Assembly: GCA_949752795.1 (NCBI GenBank)
Contig: OX457071.1
Span: forward strand, 27,450,800 to 27,514,799
Reading direction: 5' to 3'
Source of the DNA: Hyperoodon ampullatus
Taxonomy: Eukaryota > Chordata > Mammalia > Artiodactyla > Ziphiidae
DNA: 64,000 nt
The notes under the pieces were generated by a model. The model had not been told where the DNA came from and did not search any database. It saw nothing but the letters and a program-made list of their open reading frames with translations. Each line of letters starts with the position of its first letter. Within the stretch, counting starts at the first letter, position 1. A program made the translations under genes and the position numbers. Below, one piece after another: positions 57,260 through 64,000 of this stretch.

Positions 57260-58849
57260 TTGGTTGCTATATTTTTATATTAAGAATTAGCTTATCTTGA
57301 ATACTTGCATCTTAAATTTTGGGTTTATACTCAAGTGATAGTTGAAGATACTAAATTATTGCCTTTCATACTTGTTCTTTCATGTAAAAAGTGAAGTTGG
57401 TGGTAATGGGTAAGAGAATTGAAATATTTTTATGTCAAATAAAATATTCATTGTTATTTGATTTTATTTTTAAAGTCTCACTTCACTGAGTTCTGCACAA
57501 ATGAGTTAACCAAAATTTTGCAGTGTTCAGATTGTTTTATGGTTGTCTCAACATAACAACCAACATTTTCAACGGCAAGGTAATAGTTTGGATATTATTT
57601 TTCTAACTGATGCCAAAAATTCAAATTACCCAATTTTTTCCCTGAATTGCCTAGATAATTTGGAACTCTGAGAAGCCTCAGCATAGCTGTCAGGGATATC
57701 AGATTAAATATTACCCAGAATAAAATGTGGGGCTCCAGAAGCACTAGAATAAAAGCCATGCCAAAACAGATAAACACACACCCTCCTTGAAGATTATTGC
57801 CAAGTGTCTTTAAGATAAGGCCAATGAAAACTTCTCATCCAGGTTTACTTCATCTTAGTCTCCCCTGTTCTAACTCTAAATACCCAGGATGTTGCTTACA
57901 GCACCACAGTTCTACCTTGACCTTTAAAAACATATTAGTGGACTGATTGGCTGAAATCTGAGCGATGCCATTTTATTGTTTCACCTGATTTTATCATCTG
58001 CTGGAGAAGAGGCAAGGAGAATGAAGTTGAGGCATCTGGCCATATATGTGAGACCACAAAAGGTGAGGGTTTGACAAGCTCGCAGTGCGTCTGTGTGTTT
58101 CCCTGCTGGCCTGTCCAGTACCTTCTTTACCGAGAAGAGGACAAATGTATCCCTGACTGGTTGTCACGCCTAGATTCTCTGATTAATGGACCTGTCATTG
58201 TGGGAAGTTGTCCAGTCTAAACTGTGAAATCACCAAACCCTAGAAAAACTACAAAAATATCATTTGGCCTCCTGCCAAAAGGAACATTAAGTGGCTCTGA
58301 ATCACAGTTACAGAGCACCAGCCCAGAGTAACCACAAAGCATAGTCTTCCTCATTTAGAATACCAACCGGTTAGTAATTCTCCCCCAAAGTACTAGCTCT
58401 TGCTATGGTACTGATCATTTTTCTTTTTTTAAGACGGGGGAAAGACAGACATCTATTACCTCAGATGCTCAAGAATGATCAGAAATAAGACAAGGATAGT
58501 TGTCTTTGGGTCAAAAATGGAGTACTTGATGTCTGGAATCCAAATATTAATCCAATTCACTGTTTAAAAAATTACTATAATGTTATAGCATTATAAAGTG
58601 AAAATCTGACTGTATTAAGGCTATAAAGTAATTTGATTTTATTAACCTATAAGATAAAAATTGTTCCAACTTGAGCTTAATACCTGCACATCATTATAAT
58701 TTGTAGCATTACCAAATTCAGACAAATTACCAGCACCAAGTAGAAGATGTAGAAACAAACATAATCCCATGTTTGATCTCTTGAAACGTGAGTATTAGCA
58801 GGACAACAGGTGCTCAGTAGTTGGTGAGTTAGGGAAATAGAGGGAATTC
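57260..58849. other. Intergenic-type stretch, nothing recognised
   Basis: Mixed, AT-leaning DNA. No exon, repeat or motif that I can defend. Confidence 0.5.
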
Positions 58850-58860
58850 AAGACTATGGT

Positions 58861-59463
58861 CCAGGGACTTCCCTGGTGGCACAGTAGTTAAGAATCTGCC
58901 TGCCAATGCAGGGGACGGGGGCTCAGTCACACATCTGGGAAGATCCCACATGCCGTGGAGCAACTAGGCCTGTAAGCCACAGCTACTGAGCCTGCACACT
59001 AGCCGGCAGGCTGCAACTACTGAGCCCTTGTGCTGCAACTATTGAAGCCCGCGCACCTAGAGCCTGTGCTCCACAAGAGAAGCCACCACAATGAGAAGCC
59101 CGCACCGCAACGGTGCACCGCAACGAAGAGTAGCCTCTGCTCGCCACAACTAGAAAAAGCCCATGAAGCAGCCGCATAGCACAGGGAGATCAGCTCGGTG
59201 CTTTGTGACCGCCTGGAGGGGTGGGATACGGAGGGTGGGAGGGAGGGAGACGCAAGAGGGAAGGGATGTGGGAACAGATGTATATGTATGACTGATTCAC
59301 TTTGTTATAAAGCAGAAACTAATAAAAAATAAAATAAAATAAAATAAAATAAAAAGCCCATGGGCAGCAACAAAGACCTAACACAGCCAAAAATAAAATT
59401 ACATTTAAAAATAATTAAATAAGTAAAATACCAAGAGGAGAAACAAAGTAACTTTCAAAAACA
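58861..59463 (+). mobile_element. CHR SINE (long form) interrupted by an L1 fragment
   Basis: The head at 58865 and body continue to 59165, then resume at 59363 (gcagcaacaaagacctaaca) into an A-rich tail. The 11-bp flank aagactatggt at 58850-58860 and 59464-59474 brackets the whole composite. Confidence 0.92.
59166..59350 (+). mobile_element. L1 3' end inserted in a CHR SINE
   Basis: A 5'-truncated L1 3' UTR (gccgcatagcacagggagat to gaaactaataaaaaata) with an (AAAAT)n tail. The 12-bp target duplication aaaaagcccatg is perfect at 59154-59165 and 59351-59362, splitting the SINE. Confidence 0.96.
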
Positions 59464-59934
59464 AAGACTATGGTACACACATCAACCTAAAAGTGGCAAC
59501 AGCACCTAACTTTTAAAAGAAACCATGAAAGTCCATCTTCCCAATCCCTTTATTTTTTTTTAAACATCCTTATTGGAGTATAATTGCTTTACAATGGTGT
59601 GTTAGTTTCTGCTTTATAACAAAGTGAATCAGTTATCCATATACATATATCCCCATATCTCTTCCCTATTGCGTCTCCCTCCCTCCCACCCTCCCTATCC
59701 CACCCCTCTAGGTGGTCACAAAGCACGTTGCTGATCTCCCTGTGCTATGCAGCTGCTTCCCACTAGCTATCTATTTTACATTTGGAAGTATATATACGTC
59801 CATGCCACTCTCTCAATTTGTCCCAGCTTACCCTTCCCCCTCCTCATGTCCTCAAGTCCATTCTCTTATTAGGTCTGCATCTTTATTCCCATCTTGCCCC
59901 TAGGTTCTTCATGACCATTTTTTTTTTTTTAAGA

Positions 59935-62900
59935 TTCCATATATATGTGTTAGCATATGGTATTTGTTTTTCTCTTTCTGACTTACTTCACTCTGCATGA
60001 CAGACTCTATGTCCATCCACCTCACTACAAATAACTCAATTTCGTTTCTTTTTTATGGCTGAGTAATATTCCATTGTATATATGTGCCACATCTTCTTTA
60101 TCCATTCATCTGTCGATGGACACTTAGGTTGCTTCCATGTCCTGGCTATTGTAAATGGAGCTGCAATGAACATTGTGGTACATGACTCTTTTTGAATTAT
60201 GGTTTTCTCAGGGTATATATCCAGTAGTGGGATTGCTGGGTCATATGGTAGTTCTATTTGTAGTTTTTTAAGGAACCTCCATACTGTTCTCCATAGTAGC
60301 TGTATCAATTTACATTCCCACCAACAGTGCAAGAGGGGTCCCTTTTCTACACACCCTCTCCAGCATTTATTGTTTCTAGATTTTGTGATGATGCCCATTC
60401 TGACTGGTGTGAGGTGATATCTCATTGTGGTTTTGATTTGCATTTCTCTAATTATTAATGATGTTGCGCATTCTTTCATGTGTTTGTTGGCCATGTGTAT
60501 ATCTTCTTTGGAGAAATATTTATTTAGCTCTTCTGCCCATTTTTGGATTGGGTTGTTTGTTTTTTTGATATTGAGCTGCATGATCTGCTTGTAAATTTTG
60601 GAGATTAATCCTTTGTCAGTTGCTTCATTTGCAAATACTTTCTCCCATTCTGAGGGTTGTCTTTTCGTCTTGTTTATGGTTTCCTTTGTTGTGCAAAAGA
60701 TTTTAAGTTTCATTAGGTCCCATTGGTTTATTTTTGTTTTTATTTCCATTTCTCTAGGAGGTGGGTCAAAAAGAAACTTGCTGTGATTTATGTCATAGAG
60801 TGTCTGCCTATGTTTTCCTCTAAGAGTTTGATAGTGTCTGGCGTTACATTTAGGTCTTTAATCCATTTTGAGTTTATTTTTGTGTATGGTGTTAGGGAGT
60901 ATTCTAATTTCATTCTTTTACATGTAGCTGTCCAGTTTTCCCAGCACCACTTATTGAAGAGGCTGTCTTTTCTCCATGTATATTCTTGCCTCCTTTATCA
61001 AAGATAAGGTGACCATATGCGTGTGGGTTTATCTCTGGGCTTTCTATCTTGTCCCCTTGATCTATGTTTCTGTTTTTGTACCAGTACCATATTGTCTTGA
61101 TTACTGTAGCTTTGTAGTATAGTCTGAAGTCAGGGAGCCTGATTCCCCCCACTCAGTTTTCTTCCCTCAAGACTGCATTGGCTATTCGGGTCTTTTGTGT
61201 CTCCAAACAAATTTTAAGATTTTTTGTTTTAGTTCTGTAAAAAATGCCATTGGTCGTTTGATAGGGATTGCATTGAATCTATAGATTACTTTGGGTGGTA
61301 TAGTCATTTTCACAATATTGATTCTTCCAATCCAAGAACATGGTATATCTCTCCATCTGTTGGTATCATCTTTAATTTCTTTCATCAGTGTCTTATAGTT
61401 TTCTGCATACAGGTCTTTTGTCTCCCTAGGTAGGTTTATTCCTAGGTATTTCATTCTTTTTGTTGCAGTGGTAAATGGGAGTGTTTCCTTAATTTCTCTT
61501 TCAGATTTTTCATCATTAGTATACAGGAATGTAAGAGATTTCTGTGCATTAATTTTGTATCCTGCAAGTTTACCAAATTCATTGATTAGCTCTAGTAGTT
61601 TTCTGGTGGCATCTTTAGGATTCTCTACGTATAGTATCATGTCATCTGCAAACAGTGACAGTTTTACTTCTTCTTTTCCAATTTGTATTCCTTTTATTTC
61701 TTTTTCTTCTCTGATTGCCATGGCTAGGACTTCCAAAACTATGTTGAATAATAGTGGTGAGAGTGGACATCCTTGTCTTGTTCCTAATCTTAGAGGAAAT
61801 GTTTTCAATTTTTCACCATTGAGAATGATGTGTGCTGTGGGTTTGTCGTATATGGCCTTTATTATGTTGAGGTAGGTTCCCCCTCTGCTCACTTTCTGGA
61901 GAGTTTTTATCATAAATGAGTGTTGAGTTTTGTGAGAAGCTTTTTCTGCATCTATTGAGGTGATCATATGGTTTTTATTCTTCAATTTGTTAATATGGTT
62001 TATCACAATTTTTGATTTACATATATTGAAGAATCCTTGCATCCCTGGGATAAATCCCACTTGATCACGGTGTATGATCCTTTTAGTGTGCTGTTGGATT
62101 CTTTTTGCTAGTATTTTGTTGAGGATTTTTGCATCTATATTCATCAGTGATATTGGTCTGTAATTTTCTTTTTTTGTAGTATCTTTGTCTGGTTTTGGTA
62201 TCAGGGTGACGGTGGCCTCATAGAATGAGTTTGGGAGTGTTCCTTCCTCCACAATTTTTTGGAAGAGTTTGAGAAGGATGGGTGTTAGCTCTTCTCTAAA
62301 TGTTTGATAGAATTCACCTGTGAAGCCATCTGGTCCTGGACTTTTGTTTGTTGGAAATTTTTAATCACAGTTTCAATTTCATTACTTGTGATTGGTCTGT
62401 GCATTTTTTTATTTCTTCCTGGTTCAGTCTTGGAAGGTTATACCTTTCTAAGAATTTGTCCATTTCTTCCAGGTTGCCCATTTTGTTGGCATAGAGTTGC
62501 TTGTAGAAGTCTCTTAGGATCCTTTGTATTTCTGTGGTGTCTGTTGTAACTTCTCCTTTTTAATTTTTAATTTTATTTATTTGAGTCCTCTCCCTCTTTT
62601 TCTTGATGAGTCTGGCTAATGGTTTATCAACTTTGTTTATCTTCTCAAGGAACCAGCTTTTAGTTTTATTGATCCTTCCTATTGTTTTCTTTGTTCCTAT
62701 TTCATTTATTTCTGCTCTAAACTTTAAGATTTCTTTCCTTCTGCTAACTTTGGGTTTTGTTTGTTCTTCTTTCTCTAGTTCCTTTAGGTGTAAGTTTAGA
62801 TTGTTTATTTGAGATTTTTCTTGTTTCTTGAGGTAGGCTTGTATAGCTATAAAATTCCCTCTTAGAACTTGTTTTGCTGCATCCCATAGGTTTTGGATTG

Positions 62901-63743
62901 TCTTGTTTTCATTGTCATTTGACCTGGGTATTTTCTGATTTCCTCTTTGATTTCTTCAGTGATCTCTTGGTTATTTAGTAACGTATTGTTTAGCCTCCAT
63001 GTGTTTGTTCCTCTTTTTTTCCCCATAATTCATTTCTAATCTCATACCGTTGTGGTCAGAAAAGATGCTTGATGTGATTTCAATTTTCTTAAAGTTACTG
63101 TGGCTTGATTTGTGACCTAAGATGTGATGTATGCTGGAGAATGTTCCATGCACACTTGAGAAGAAAGTGTAACCTGCTTTTTCTGGATGGAATGTCTTAT
63201 AAATATCAATTAAATCTACCTGGTCTATTGTGTCATTTAAAGCTTCTGTTCCCTTATTTATTTTCATTTTGGATGATCTGTCCATTGGTGTAAGTGAGGT
63301 GTTAAAGTCCCCCACTATTATTGTGTTACTGTTGATTTCCTCTTTTATAGTTGTTAGCAGTAGCCTTATGTATTGCAGTGCTCCTATGTTGGATGCATAT
63401 ATATTTATATATATCTTCTTTGTTATAGCTTCTTCTTGGATTGATCCCTTGATCATTATGTAGTGTTCTTCCTTGTCTCTTGTAACATTTTTTTTTAAAG
63501 TCTATTTTATCTGATATGAGTACTGCTACTCCAGCTTTCTTTTGATTTCCATTTGTATGGAATATCTTTTTCCATCCCCTCACTTTGTCTGTATGTGTCC
63601 CTAGGTCTTAAGTGAGTCTCTTGTAGACAGCATATAGATTTGTCTTGTTTTTGTATCCATTCAGCAAGCTTGTGTCTTTTGGTTGGAGCATTTAATCCAT
63701 TCACGTTTAGGGTAATTACCAATATGTGTGTTCCTATGACCAT
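59935..63743 (-). pseudogene. L1 ORF2 remnant, broken
   Basis: The N-terminus reads MVIGTHILVITLNVNGLNAP. The frame shifts near 63560 and again near 63420. The endonuclease keeps GDFN (near 63310) but the usual RIDHI reads SIHHI, replacing an active-site Asp by His. The longest open piece (61182-62252, 356 codons) contains the reverse transcriptase with [18 protein letters not shown] and an intact FADD box. The Cys-rich C-terminal block (CWRGCVEKG) is in 60036-60749. A stop just below 61182 and further breaks separate the pieces. Confidence 0.92.
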
Positions 63744-63801
63744 TTTCTTAATTGTTTTGGGTCTGTTTTTGTAGGTCCTTTTCTTCTCTTGTGTTTCCCA
63801 C

Positions 63802-64000
63802 TTAGAGAAGTTCCTTTAGCATTTGTTGTAGAGCTGGTTTGGTAGTGCTGAATTTTCTTAGCTTTTGCTTGTCTGTAAAGCTTTTGATTTCTCCATCAAA
63901 TCTGAATGAGATCCTTGCCAGGTAGAGTAATCTTGGTTGTACATTCTTCCCTTTCATCATTTTAAGTATATCATGCCACTCCCTTCTGGCTTGTAGAGTT
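63802..64000 (-). pseudogene. L1 ORF1 C-terminal end (window edge)
   Basis: An open frame reading TLQARREWHDILKMMKGKN and then ISFRFDGEIKSFTDKQKLRK down to KELL and a stop at 63804-63802. This is the ORF1p C-terminal domain. The visible part is intact. The rest is beyond the window. Confidence 0.9.

Larger units (their letters stand above)
59553..64000 (-). mobile_element. L1 LINE, reverse orientation, runs off the window
   Basis: From the right: the end of ORF1, a 58-bp spacer, ORF2 and a 3' UTR ending in a short T run at 59553. It belongs to the same lineage as the L1 at 10551. The 5' UTR and most of ORF1 are outside. ORF2 is broken several times, so the element is dead. Confidence 0.97.

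Overview
This is noncoding-dominated mammalian nuclear DNA, almost certainly from a whale or dolphin. The tRNA-derived SINEs (head ggcttccctggtggcgcagt, tail running into poly-A or AAAT repeats) are the CHR family of cetaceans, hippos and ruminants. The younger copies have the short form abundant in cetacean genomes. The L1 elements, the ancient MIR, L2 and MaLR fossils and the microsatellites fit that assignment. There is no bacterial or viral gene content and no CRISPR array.

The one real gene I can identify lies on the minus strand. It is the 5' half of SCEL (sciellin, a cornified-envelope precursor of stratified epithelia). Six short coding exons at 19709-19751 (start codon), 18916-19033, 10087-10146, 6486-6554, 939-1007 and 297-335 each have an AG acceptor and a GT donor. 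They join in one reading frame of 132 codons plus 2 nt. The translated pieces match the start of mammalian sciellin as I remember it, residue block by residue block, with no stop or frameshift. The gene continues past base 1. A candidate noncoding first exon with a strong donor at 34723, and AP-1 and CACCC motifs behind it, would give a first intron of about 15 kb. That assignment is tentative.

The SCEL introns hold a 5.7 kb dead L1 (10551-16278, 16-bp target duplication, antisense to the gene), three CHR SINEs, old hAT, MIR and L2 remnants, a purine-rich block and a 25-bp tandem duplication. From about 20 kb to 64 kb I see no convincing exon except the candidate first exon. In human, the region upstream of SCEL is a long gene-poor interval, and this stretch looks like that. 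It contains seven more full-length or near full-length CHR SINEs plus shorter or rearranged copies, MaLR LTRs (22421-22790, 37088-37467, 44625-45085), L2 and old L1 fragments, a 3'-truncated L1 that keeps its 5' UTR and a 259-codon ORF1 frame (about 39500-40997), and a large minus-strand L1 that runs off the right end (59553-64000).

The most unusual structures are: (1) a 94-nt-arm inverted duplication at 42271-42465 joined directly to an L1 3' end, which looks like a retrotransposition event that copied its own target flank backwards; (2) an L1 3' end inserted inside a CHR SINE with both target duplications still readable; (3) a CHR SINE with an inverted 5' part; (4) an unclassified repeat of about 155 bp shared by 27717-27875 and 41329-41481. 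I found no sign of a new multi-gene biological system.
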